From Eretmocerus hayati (taxonomy: Eukaryota > Arthropoda > Insecta > Hymenoptera > Aphelinidae): a stretch of 64,000 nt of DNA. Positions 10,980 through 24,800 of the stretch are shown here, piece by piece. Each line of letters begins with the position of its first letter. Positions within the stretch are counted from its first letter, which is position 1. The translations under genes were made by a program, and so were the position numbers. The notes beneath the pieces are model-generated. The model saw only the letters and a list, made by a program, of their open reading frames with translations. It had not been told where the DNA came from and ran no database searches. Location: contig CM056744.1 in the NCBI GenBank assembly GCA_029851415.1, positions 65,218,172 through 65,282,171 on the forward strand, in the 5' to 3' direction.

Positions 10980-11820
10980 ATCGAAACGCCGCCTAGCGTC
11001 AGCCACTCGAATTCTATCGGCCTCAATCGATTCCAATACTAACTTTCAGGAACGGGAATTTCAATAACTCACACAACGTCAATCGGTCCCAATACTGACT
11101 ATGACCATTGACGAGTTCATTCATCGTCCTTAATCGATTTGAATGCTGAATATCAGTATTGAGGATTTGATATCCTATCTGCCCCAGTCGATTTCAGTAC
11201 TGTTTTCTAGTATACCTGGATCGAATCGAATGCCGAATATCAGCATTGAGGACTTAAGATCATATCTGCCCCAATCGATTCCGGTACTATTTTTTCAATA
11301 TCGGGAACATCGAGATCTCAATACGCTTTAATCGATCTGAATACTGACTTTCAGCATTGCAGACCTTATATCATATTTACCTGAATCGATCTGAATGCTG
11401 AACATCAGTAGTGAAGACTTGGAATCCTATCTGCCTCAGTCGATTCCAATACTGTTTCCCAGTGTTGAAAAAGCCGAGATCTCAATCCGCTTCAATCGAT
11501 CTCATTACTGATTTTCAGCATTGCAGACCTTATAACTCATTCGCCTGAATCGATTCGAATGCTGTTTATCAGATTGGGAATGGGGAGTCATAACTGCCTC
11601 ATTAGATCCAAATACTGACCTCTAACATTGGAGACCGTACATTCTATCTACGTCAATATACCTGAATGATGATTGTTGGTATCGAGAACTTGAAATCCTA
11701 TCTGCCCCAATCGATTCCAGTACCGTCTTCCAGTATTGGAAACATCGAGATCTCGATCCGCCCCAATCGATTTTCATACTGATTATCAGCATTGCAGACC
11801 TTATAACCCATTCACCTGAC
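10980..11820. repeat. ~55 bp satellite, right part
   Basis: The AATCGATTCCAATACTG / TTCAGCATTG(C/A)AGACC vocabulary resumes after the inverted-repeat element with roughly 55 bp spacing and leads into the 248 bp satellite at about 11820. Words such as CAGTATTGA and AATACTGATT are shared with the 248 bp unit, which suggests common origin. Confidence 0.7.
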
Positions 11821-11884
11821 CAATAGCAAAACTCATCTTCAGGCCGTTCCAATTCTGCCCAGCAGTATTGAAATCGATTGAATT

Positions 11885-14800
11885 ACATTGAATCTAGAGG
11901 AGTTGAATACTGATTGTGAGTATTGAGAAGGATAGAATAACCATGTACCCGCGATACCAATCCGATTCAGTAGTATCCATCTCAATTGGTCAATCACGCA
12001 ATGAGTGATTGGGTCATCATTGAAATCGATTGACGGAGTCGACTCAATGCTGCCTGGCAGTATTCAGACCTATAGCAAAACTCATCTTCAGGCCGTTCCA
12101 ATTCTGCTCAGCAGTATTGAATTCGATTGAGATACATAAATTCTAGAGGAGTTCAATACTGATTGTGAGTATTGAGAGGGACAGGATAACCATGTACCCG
12201 TGATTCCAATTCGATTCAGTAGTATTCATCTTGATTGGTCAATCATGCAATCAGTGATAGGGTCATCATTGAAATCGATTGACGCAGTCGACTCAATGCT
12301 GCCCGGCAGGATTCAGACCGATAGCGAAACTTATCCTCAGAGCTTACCAATCCTGCTCAGCAGTATCGAATTCGATTGAAATACATGGAATTCAGAGGAG
12401 TTCAATACCGATTGTAAGTACTGAGGAGGAACGAGACCAAGTTTCCACGATCTGTATTCCATCCTATAGTATTCAGCTCGATTAGTCAATGACGCGAAGA
12501 GTGATTGGATCATCATTGGAATCGGATGAGGCAGTCGACTCAATAATGCCTCGCAGTATCCAGACTGATAGCAAAACTCATCTCCAGGCCGTTCCAATCC
12601 TGCTCAGCAGTATTGAATTCGATTGAGATACATGAAATCTAGAGGAGTTCAATACTGATTGTGAGTATTGAGAGGGATAGAATAACCATGCACCCACGAT
12701 TCCAATTCGATTCTGTAGTATTCATCTCGATTGGTCAATCACGCAATGAGTGATGAGGTCATCATTGGAATCGATTGACGCAGCCGACTCAATGCTGCCT
12801 GGCAGGATTCGGACCGATAGCGAAACTTATCCTCAGTCCATACCAGTCTTGCTCAGCAGTATTGAATCCGATTCATATATATGAGAACTAGAGGAGTTCA
12901 ATACTCGTTGTGGGTATTGAGAAGGATAGAGACCATGCTTCCACGATTCGAATTCCATCCTATAGTATTCAGCTCGATTGGTCAATGACGCAACGAGTGA
13001 TTGGGTTATCATTGAAATCGATTCACACCGTCAATCCAATGCTGCCTGGCAGAATTTAGACCGATAGCAGAACTCATCTTCAGGCCTTATCAATCCCATT
13101 CAGCAGTATTGAATTCGATTGAATTACATTGAATCTAGAGGAGTTGAATACTGATTGTGAGTATTGAGAAGGATAGAATAACCATGTACTTGCGATACCA
13201 ATCCGATTCAGTAGTATCCATCTCAATTGGTCAATCACGCAATGAGTGATTAGGTCATCATTGAAATCGATTGACGCAGTCAATTCAATGCTGCCTGGCA
13301 TGATTCAGACCGATAGCTCAACCCATCTTCAGTCCGTGCCAATCCTTCTCAGCAGTATTGAATCCGATTCGGATATATGAAGTCTAGAGGAGTTCAATAC
13401 TGATTGTGAGTATTGAGGAGGATAGAATATCCATGCACCCACGACTTCAATTCGATTCAGTAGTATTCATCTTGATTGGTCAATCATGCAATCAGTGATA
13501 GGGTCATCATTGAAATCGATTGACGCAGTCGACTCAATGCTGGCCGGCAGGATTCAGACCGATAGCGAAACTTATCCTCAGAGCTTACCAATCCTGCTCA
13601 GCAGTATCGAATTCGATTGAAATACATGGAATTCAGAGGAGTTCAATACCGATTGTAAGTACTGAGGAGGAACGAGACCAAGTTTCCACGATCTGTATTC
13701 CATCCTATAGTATTCAGCTCGATTAGTCAATGACGCGAAGAGTGATTGGATCATCATTGGAATCGGATGAGGCAGTCGACTCAATAATGCCTCGCAGTAT
13801 CCAGACCGATAGCAAAACTCATCTCCAGGCCGTTCCAATCCTGCTCAGAAATATTGAATTCGATTGAGATACATGAAATCTAGAGGAGTTCAATACTGAT
13901 CATGAGTATTGAGAGGGATAGAATAACCATGCACCCGAGATTCCAATTCGATTCTGTAGTATCCATCTTGATTGGGCAATGACGCAATGAGTGATTGGGT
14001 CATCATTGGAATCGATTGACGCAGTCGACTCAATGCTGCCTGGCAGGATTCAGACCGATAGCGAAACTTATCCTCAGTCCATACCAGTCTTGCTCAGCAG
14101 TACTGAATCCGATTCATATATATGAGAACTAGAGGAGTTCAATACTCGTTGTAAGTATTGAGGAGGATAGAGACCATGCTCCCACGATTCGAATTCCATC
14201 CTATAGTATTCAGCTCGATTGGTCAATGACGCAACGAGTGATTGGGTTATCATTGAAATCGATTCACACCGTCAATTCAATGCTGCCTGGCAGAATTTAG
14301 ACCGATAGCAGAACTCATCTTCAGGCCTTATCAATCCCGTTCAGCAGTATTGAATTCGATTGAATTACATTGAATCTATAGGAGTTGAATACTGATTGTG
14401 AGTATTGAGAAGGATAGAATAACCATGTACCCGCGATACCAATCCGACTCAGTAGTATCCATCTCAATTGGTCAATCACGCAATGTGTGATTGGGTCATC
14501 ATTGAAATCGATTGACGGAGTCGACTCAATGCTGCCTGGCAGTATTCAGACCTATAGCAAAACTCATCTTCAGGCCGTTCCAATTCTGCTCAGCAGTATT
14601 GAATTCGATTGAGATACATAAATTCTAGAGGAGTTCAATACTGATTGTAGTATTGAGAGGGACAGAATAACCATGTACGCGCGATTCCAATTCGATTCAG
14701 TAGTATTCATCTTGATTGGTCAATCATGCAATCAGTGATAGGGTCATCATTGAAATCGATTGACGCAGTCGACTCAATGCTGCCCGGCAGGATTCAGACC

Positions 14801-17800
14801 GATAGCGAAACTTATCCTCAGAGCTTACCAATCCTGCTCAGCAGTATCGAATTCGATTGAAATACATGGAATTCAGAGGAGTTCAATACCGATTGTAAGT
14901 ACTGAGGAGGAACGAGACCAAGTTTCCACGATCTGTATTCCATCCTATAGTATTCAGCTCGATTAGTCAATGACGCGAAGAGTGATTGGATCATCATTGG
15001 AATCGGATGAGGCAGTCGACTCAATAATGCCTCGCAGTATCCAGACCGATAGCAAAACTCATCTCCAGGCCGTTCCAATCCTGCTCAGCAGTATTGAATT
15101 CGATTGAGATACATGAAATCTAGAGGAGTTCAATACTGATTGTGAGTATTGAGAGGGATAGAATAACCATGCACCCACGATTCCAATTCGATTCTGTAGT
15201 ATTCATCTCGATTGGTCAATCACGCAATGAGTGATGAGGTCATCATTGGAATCGATTGACGCAGCCGACTCAATGCTGCCTGGCAGGATTCGGACCGATA
15301 GCGAAACTTATCCTCAGTCCATACCAGTCTTGCTCAGCAGTATTGAATCCGATTCATATATATGAGAACTAGAGGAGTTCAATACTCGTTGTGAGTATTG
15401 AGAAGGATAGAGACCATGCTTTCACGATTCGAATTCCATCCTACAGTATTCAGCTCGATTGGTCAATGACGCAACGAGTGATTGGGTTATCATTGAAATC
15501 GATTCACACCGTCAATTCAATGCTGCCTGGCAGAATTTAGACCGATAGCAGAACTCATCTTCAGGCCTTATCAATCCCGTTCAGCAGTATTGAATTCGAT
15601 TGAATTACATTGAATCTAGAGGAGTTGAATACTGATTGTGAGTATTGAGAAGGATAGAATAACCATGTACCCGCGATACCAATCCGACTCAGTAGTATCC
15701 ATCTCAATTGGTCAATCACGCAATGAGTGATTGGGTCATCATTGAAATCGATTGACGGAGTCGACTCAATGCTGCCTGGCAGTATTCAGACCTATAGCAA
15801 AACTCATCTTCAGGCCGTTTCAATTCTGCTCAGCAGTATTGAATTCGATTGAGATACATGAATTCTAGAGGAGTTCAATACTGTTTGTGAGTATTGAGAG
15901 GGACAGAATAACCATGTACCCGCGATTCCAATTCGATTCAGTAGTATTCATCTTGATTGGTCAATCATGCAATCAGTGATAGGGTCATCATTGAAATCGA
16001 TTGACGCAGTCGACTCAATGCTGCCCGGCAGGATTCAGACCGATAGCGAAACTTATCCTCAGAGCTTACCAATCCTGCTCAGCAGTATCGAATTCGATTG
16101 AAACACATGGAATTCAGAGGAGTTCAATACCGATTGTAAGTACTGAGGAGGAACGAGACCAAGTTTCCACGATCTGTATTCCATCCTATAGTATTCAGCT
16201 CGAATAGTCAATGACGCGAAGAGTGATTGGATCATCATTGGAATCGGATGAGGCAGTCGACTCAATAATGCCTCGCAGTATCCAAACCGATAGCAAAACT
16301 CATCTCCAGGCCGTTCCAATCCTGCTCAGCAGTATTGAATTCGATTGAGATACATGAAATCTAGAGGAGTTCAATACTGATTGTGAGTATTGAGAGGGAT
16401 AGAATAACCATGCACCCACGATTCCAATTCGATTCTGTAGTATTCATCTCGATTGGTCAATCACGCAATGAGTGATGAGGTCATCATTGGAATCGATTGA
16501 CGCAGCCGACTCAATGCTGCCTGGCAGGATTCGGACCGATAGCGAAACTTATCCTCAGTCCATACCAGTCTTGCTCAGCAGTATTGAATCCGATTCATAT
16601 ATATGAGAACTAGAGGAGTTCAATACTCGTTGTGAGTATTGAGAAGGATAGAGACCATGCTTCCACGATTCGAATTCCATCCTATAGTATTCAGCTCGAT
16701 TGGTCAATGACGCAACGAGTGATTGGGTTATCATTTTATCGATTCACACCGTCAATCCAATGCTGCCTGGCAGAATTCAGACCGATAGCAGAACTCATCT
16801 CCAGGCCTTATCAATCCCATTCAGCAGTATTGAATTCGATTGAAACACATTGAATCTAGAGGAGTTGAATACTGATTGTGAGTATTGAGAAGGATAGAAT
16901 AACCATGTACTTGCGATACCAATCCGATTCAGTAGTATCCATCTCAATTGGTCAATCACGCAATGAGTGATTAGGTCATCATTGAAATCGATTGACGGAG
17001 TCGACTCAATGCTGCCTGGCAGTATTCAGACCGATAGCTAAACCCATCTTCAGTCCGTGCCAATCCTTCTCAGCAGTATTGAATCCGATTCGAATATATG
17101 AAGTCTAGAGGAGTTCAATACTGATTGTGAGTATTGAGGAGGATAGAATATCCGTGCACCCACGACTTCAATTCGATTCAGTAGTATTCATCTTGATTGG
17201 TCAATCATGCAATCAGTGATAGGGTCATCATTGAAATCGATTGACGCAGTCGACTCAATGCTGGGCGGCAGGATTCAGACCGATAGCGAAACTTATCCTC
17301 AGAGCTTACCAATCCTGCTCAGCAGTATCGAATTCGATTGAAATACATGGAATTCAGAGGAGTTCAATACCGACTGTAAGTACTGAGGAGGAACGAGACC
17401 AAGTTTCCACGATCTGTATTCCATCCTATAGTATTCAGCTCGATTAGTCAATGACGCGAAGAGTGATTGGATCATCATTGGAATCGGATGAGGCAGTCGA
17501 CTCAATAATGCCTCGCAGTATCCAGACCGATAGCAAAACTCATCTCCAGGCCGTTCCGATCCTGCTCAGCAATATTGAATTCGATTGAGATACATGAAAT
17601 CTAGAGGAGTTCAATACTGATTATGAGTATCGAGAGGGATAGAATAACCATGCACCCGAGATTCCAATTCGATTCTGTAGTATCCATCTTGATTGGGCAA
17701 TGACGCAATGAGTGATTGGGTCATCATTGGAATCGATTGACGCAGTCGACTCAATGCTGCCTGGCAGGATTCAGACCGATAGCGAAACTTATCCTCAGTC

Positions 17801-20800
17801 CATACCAGTCTTGCTCAGCAGTACTGAATCCGATTCATATATATGAGAACTAGAGGAGTTCAATACTCGTTGTAAGTATTGAGGAGGATAGAGACCATGC
17901 TCCCACGATTCGAATTCCATCCTATAGTATTCAGCTCGATTGGTCAATGACGCAACGAGTGATTGGGTTATCATTGAAATCGATTTACACCGTCAATTCA
18001 ATGCTGCCTGGCAGAATTTAGACCGATAGCAGAACTCATCTTCAGGCCTTATCAATCCCGTTCAGCAGTATTGAATTCGATTGAATTACATTGAATCTAG
18101 AGGAGTTGAATACTGATTGTGAGTATTGAGAAGGATAGAATAACCATGTACCCGCGATACCAATCCGACTCAGTAGTATCCATCTCAATTGGTCAATCAC
18201 GCAATGAGTGATTGGGTCATCATTGAAATCGATTGACGGAGTCGACTCAATGCTGCCTGGCAGTATTCAGACCTATAGCAAAACTCATCTTCAGGCCGTT
18301 TCAATTCTGCTCAGCAGTATTGAATTCGATTGAGATACATGAATTCTAGAGGAGTTCAATACTGTTTGTGAGTATTGAGAGGGACAGAATAACCATGTAC
18401 CCGCGATTCCAATTCGATTCAGTAGTATTCATCTTGATTGGTCAATCATGCAATCAGTGATAGGGTCATCATTGAAATCGATTGACGCAGTCGACTCAAT
18501 GCTGCCCGGCAGGATTCAGACCGATAGCGAAACTTATCCTCAGAGCTTACCAATCCTGCTCAGCAGTATCGAATTCGATTGAAACACATGGAATTCAGAG
18601 GAGTTCAATACCGATTGTAAGTACTGAGGAGGAACGAGACCAAGTTTCCACGATCTGTATTCCATCCTATAGTATTCAGCTCGAATAGTCAATGACGCGA
18701 AGAGTGATTGGATCATCATTGGAATCGGATGAGGCAGTCGACTCAATAATGCCTCGCAGTATCCAAACCGATAGCAAAACTCATCTCCAGGCCGTTCCAA
18801 TCCTGCTCAGCAGTATTGAATTCGATTGAGATACATGAAATCTAGAGGAGTTCAATACTGATTGTGAGTATTGAGAGGGATAGAATAACCATGCACCCAC
18901 GATTCCAATTCGATTCTGTAGTATTCATCTCGATTGGTCAATCACGCAATGAGTGATGAGGTCATCATTGGAATCGATTGACGCAGCCGACTCAATGCTG
19001 CCTGGCAGGATTCGGACCGATAGCGAAACTTATCCTCAGTCCATACCAGTCTTGCTCAGCAGTATTGAATCCGATTCATATATATGAGAACTAGAGGAGT
19101 TCAATACTCGTTGTGAGTATTGAGAAGGATAGAGACCATGCTTCCACGATTCGAATTCCATCCTATAGTATTCAGCTCGATTGGTCAATGACGCAACGAG
19201 TGATTGGGTTATCATTTTATCGATTCACACCGTCAATCCAATGCTGCCTGGCAGAATTCAGACCGATAGCAGAACTCATCTCCAGGCCTTATCAATCCCA
19301 TTCAGCAGTATTGAATTCGATTGAAACACATTGAATCTAGAGGAGTTGAATACTGATTGTGAGTATTGAGAAGGATAGAATAACCATGTACTTGCGATAC
19401 CAATCCGATTCAGTAGTATCCATCTCAATTGGTCAATCACGCAATGAGTGATTAGGTCATCATTGAAATCGATTGACGGAGTCGACTCAATGCTGCCTGG
19501 CAGTATTCAGACCGATAGCTAAACCCATCTTCAGTCCGTGCCAATCCTTCTCAGCAGTATTGAATCCGATTCGAATATATGAAGTCTAGAGGAGTTCAAT
19601 ACTGATTGTGAGTATTGAGGAGGATAGAATATCCATGCACCCACGACTTCAATTCGATTCAGTAGTATTCATCTTGATTGGTCAATCATGCAATCAGTGA
19701 TAGGGTCATCATTGAAATCGATTGACGCAGTCGACTCAATGCTGGGCGGCAGGATTCAGACCGATAGCGAAACTTATCCTCAGAGCTTACCAATCCTGCT
19801 CAGCAGTATCGAATTCGATTGAAATACATGGAATTCAGAGGAGTTCAATACCGACTGTAAGTACTGAGGAGGAACGAGACCAAGTTTCCACGATCTGTAT
19901 TCCATCCTATAGTATTCAGCTCGATTAGTCAATGACGCGAAGAGTGATTGGATCATCATTGGAATCGGATGAGGCAGTCGACTCAATAATGCCTCGCAGT
20001 ATCCAGACCGATAGCAAAACTCATCTCCAGGCCGTTCCAATCCTGCTCAGCAATATTGAATTCGATTGAGATACATGAAATCTAGAGGAGTTCAATACTG
20101 ATTATGAGTATCGAGAGGGATAGAATAACCATGCACCCGAGATTCCAATTCGATTCTGTAGTATCCATCTTGATTGGGCAATGACGCAATGAGTGATTGG
20201 GTCATCATTGGAATCGATTGACGCAGTCGACTCAATGCTGCCTGGCAGGATTCAGACCGATAGCGAACCTTATCCTCAGTCCATACCAGTCTTGCTCAGC
20301 AGTACTGAATCCGATTCATATATATGAGAACTAGAGGAGTTCAATACTCGTTGTAAGTATTGAGGAGGATAGAGACCATGCTCCCACGATTCGAATTCCA
20401 TCCTATAGTATTCAGCTCGATTGGTCAATGACGCAACGAGTGATTGGGTTATCATTGAAATCGATTCACACCGTCAATTCAATGCTGCCTGGCAGAATTT
20501 AGACCGATAGCAGAACTCATCTTCAGGCCTTATCAATCCCGTTCAGCAGTATTGAATTCGATTGAATTACATTGAATCTAGAGGAGTTGAATACTGATTG
20601 TGAGTATTGAGAAGGATAGAATAACCATGTACCCGCGATACCAATCCGACTCAGTAGTATCCATCTCAATTGGTCAATCACGCAATGTGTGATTGGGTCA
20701 TCATTGAAATCGATTGACGGAGTCGACTCAATGCTGCCTGGCAGTATTCAGACCTATAGCAAAACTCATCTTCAGGCCGTTCCAATTCTGCTCAGCAGTA

Positions 20801-21807
20801 TTGAATTCGATTGAGATACATAAATTCTAGAGGAGTTCAATACTGATTGTAGTATTGAGAGGGACAGAATAACCATGTACGCGCGATTCCAATTCGATTC
20901 AGTAGTATTCATTTTGATTGGTCAATCATGCAATCAGTGATAGGGTCATCATTGAAATCGATTGACGCAGTCGACTCAATGCTGCCCGGCAGGATTCAGA
21001 CCGATAGCGAAACTTATCCTCAGAGCTTACCAATCCTGCTCAGCAGTATCGAATTCGATTGAAATACATGGAATTCAGAGGAGTTCAATACCGATTGTAA
21101 GTACTGAGGAGGAACGAGACCAAGTTTCCACGATCTGTATTCCATCCTATAGTATTCAGCTCGATTAGTCAATGACGCGAAGAGTGATTGGATCATCATT
21201 GGAATCGGATGAGGCAGTCGACTCAATAATGCCTCGCAGTATCCAGACCGATAGCAAAACTCATCTCCAGGCCGTTCCAATCCTGCTCAGCAGTATTGAA
21301 TTCGATTGAGATACATGAAATCTAGAGGAGTTCAATACTGATTGTGAGTATTGAGAGGGATAGAATAACCATGCACCCACGATTCCAATTCGATTCTGTA
21401 GTATTCATCTCGATTGGTCAATCACGCAATGAGTGATGAGGTCATCATTGGAATCGATTGACGCAGCCGACTCAATGCTGCCTGGCAGGATTCGGACCGA
21501 TAGCGAAACTTATCCTCAGTCCATACCAGTCTTGCTCAGCAGTATTGAATCCGATTCATATATATGAGAACTAGAGGAGTTCAATACTCGTTGTGAGTAT
21601 TGAGAAGGATAGAGACCATGCTTCCACGATTCGAATTCCATCCTATAGTATTCAGCTCGATTGGTCAATGACGCAACGAGTGATTGGGTTATCATTTTAT
21701 CGATTCACACCGTCAATCCAATGCTGCCTGGCAGAATTCAGACCGATAGCAGAACTCATCTCCAGGCCTTATCAATCCCATTCAGCAGTATTGAATTCGA
21801 TTGAAAC
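11885..21807. repeat. 9923 bp super-repeat, copy 1 (8 HORs)
   Basis: Labelling each HOR by its second monomer gives the order B1, B2, B1b, B3, B2, B3, B2, B1b. Private variants recur exactly 9923 bp later: GACAGGATAACC at 12180 and 22103; CCGTTCCGATCC at 17552 and 27475; the CATTTTGATTGG variant at 20909 and 30832. HORs 4-5 and 6-7 are themselves near copies (2481 bp shift). Edges are approximate, placed where the 9923 bp correspondence begins. Confidence 0.85.
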
Positions 21808-24800
21808 ACATTGAATCTAGAGGAGTTGAATACTGATTGTGAGTATTGAGAAGGATAGAATAACCATGTACCCGCGATACCAATCCGATTCAGTAGTATC
21901 CATCTCAATTGGTCAATCACGCAATGAGTGATTGGGTCATCATTGAAATCGATTGACGGAGTCGACTCAATGCTGCCTGGCAGTATTCAGACCTATAGCA
22001 AAACTCATCTTCAGGCCGTTCCAATTCTGCTCAGCAGTATTGAATTCGATTGAGATACATAAATTCTAGAGGAGTTCAATACTGATTGTGAGTATTGAGA
22101 GGGACAGGATAACCATGTACCCGTGATTCCAATTCGATTCAGTAGTATTCATCTTGATTGGTCAATCATGCAATCAGTGATAGGGTCATCATTGAAATCG
22201 ATTGACGCAGTCGACTCAATGCTGCCCGGCAGGATTCAGACCGATAGCGAAACTTATCCTCAGAGCTTACCAATCCTGCTCAGCAGTATCGAATTCGATT
22301 GAAATACATGGAATTCAGAGGAGTTCAATACCGATTGTAAGTACTGAGGAGGAACGAGACCAAGTTTCCACGATCTGTATTCCATCCTATAGTATTCAGC
22401 TCGATTAGTCAATGACGCGAAGAGTGATTGGATCATCATTGGAATCGGATGAGGCAGTCGACTCAATAATGCCTCGCAGTATCCAGACTGATAGCAAAAC
22501 TCATCTCCAGGCCGTTCCAATCCTGCTCAGCAGTATTGAATTCGATTGAGATACATGAAATCTAGAGGAGTTCAATACTGATTGTGAGTATTGAGAGGGA
22601 TAGAATAACCATGCACCCACGATTCCAATTCGATTCTGTAGTATTCATCTCGATTGGTCAATCACGCAATGAGTGATGAGGTCATCATTGGAATCGATTG
22701 ACGCAGCCGACTCAATGCTGCCTGGCAGGATTCGGACCGATAGCGAAACTTATCCTCAGTCCATACCAGTCTTGCTCAGCAGTATTGAATCCGATTCATA
22801 TATATGAGAACTAGAGGAGTTCAATACTCGTTGTGGGTATTGAGAAGGATAGAGACCATGCTTCCACGATTCGAATTCCATCCTATAGTATTCAGCTCGA
22901 TTGGTCAATGACGCAACGAGTGATTGGGTTATCATTGAAATCGATTCACACCGTCAATCCAATGCTGCCTGGCAGAATTTAGACCGATAGCAGAACTCAT
23001 CTTCAGGCCTTATCAATCCCATTCAGCAGTATTGAATTCGATTGAATTACATTGAATCTAGAGGAGTTGAATACTGATTGTGAGTATTGAGAAGGATAGA
23101 ATAACCATGTACTTGCGATACCAATCCGATTCAGTAGTATCCATCTCAATTGGTCAATCACGCAATGAGTGATTAGGTCATCATTGAAATCGATTGACGC
23201 AGTCAATTCAATGCTGCCTGGCATGATTCAGACCGATAGCTCAACCCATCTTCAGTCCGTGCCAATCCTTCTCAGCAGTATTGAATCCGATTCGGATATA
23301 TGAAGTCTAGAGGAGTTCAATACTGATTGTGAGTATTGAGGAGGATAGAATATCCATGCACCCACGACTTCAATTCGATTCAGTAGTATTCATCTTGATT
23401 GGTCAATCATGCAATCAGTGATAGGGTCATCATTGAAATCGATTGACGCAGTCGACTCAATGCTGGCCGGCAGGATTCAGACCGATAGCGAAACTTATCC
23501 TCAGAGCTTACCAATCCTGCTCAGCAGTATCGAATTCGATTGAAATACATGGAATTCAGAGGAGTTCAATACCGATTGTAAGTACTGAGGAGGAACGAGA
23601 CCAAGTTTCCACGATCTGTATTCCATCCTATAGTATTCAGCTCGATTAGTCAATGACGCGAAGAGTGATTGGATCATCATTGGAATCGGATGAGGCAGTC
23701 GACTCAATAATGCCTCGCAGTATCCAGACCGATAGCAAAACTCATCTCCAGGCCGTTCCAATCCTGCTCAGAAATATTGAATTCAATTGAGATACATGAA
23801 ATCTAGAGGAGTTCAATACTGATTATGAGTATTGAGAGGGATAGAATAACCATGCACCCGAGATTCCAATTCGATTCTGTAGTATCCATCTTGATTGGGC
23901 AATGACGCAATGAGTGATTGGGTCATCATTGGAATCGATTGACGCAGTCGACTCAATGCTGCCTGGCAGGATTCAGACCGATAGCGAAACTTATCCTCAG
24001 TCCATACCAGTCTTGCTCAGCAGTACTGAATCCGATTCATATATATGAGAACTAGAGGAGTTCAATACTCGTTGTAAGTATTGAGGAGGATAGAGACCAT
24101 GCTCCCACGATTCGAATTCCATCCTATAGTATTCAGCTCGATTGGTCAATGACGCAACGAGTGATTGGGTTATCATTGAAATCGATTCACACCGTCAATT
24201 CAATGCTGCCTGGCAGAATTTAGACCGATAGCAGAACTCATCTTCAGGCCTTATCAATCCCGTTCAGCAGTATTGAATTCGATTGAATTACATTGAATCT
24301 ATAGGAGTTGAATACTGATTGTGAGTATTGAGAAGGATAGAATAACCATGTACCCGCGATACCAATCCGACTCAGTAGTATCCATCTCAATTGGTCAATC
24401 ACGCAATGTGTGATTGGGTCATCATTGAAATCGATTGACGGAGTCGACTCAATGCTGCCTGGCAGTATTCAGACCTATAGCAAAACTCATCTTCAGGCCG
24501 TTCCAATTCTGCTCAGCAGTATTGAATTCGATTGAGATACATAAATTCTAGAGGAGTTCAATACTGATTGTAGTATTGAGAGGGACAGAATAACCATGTA
24601 CGCGCGATTCCAATTCGATTCAGTAGTATTCATCTTGATTGGTCAATCATGCAATCAGTGATAGGGTCATCATTGAAATCGATTGACGCAGTCGACTCAA
24701 TGCTGCCCGGCAGGATTCAGACCGATAGCGAAACTTATCCTCAGAGCTTACCAATCCTGCTCAGCAGTATCGAATTCGATTGAAATACATGGAATTCAGA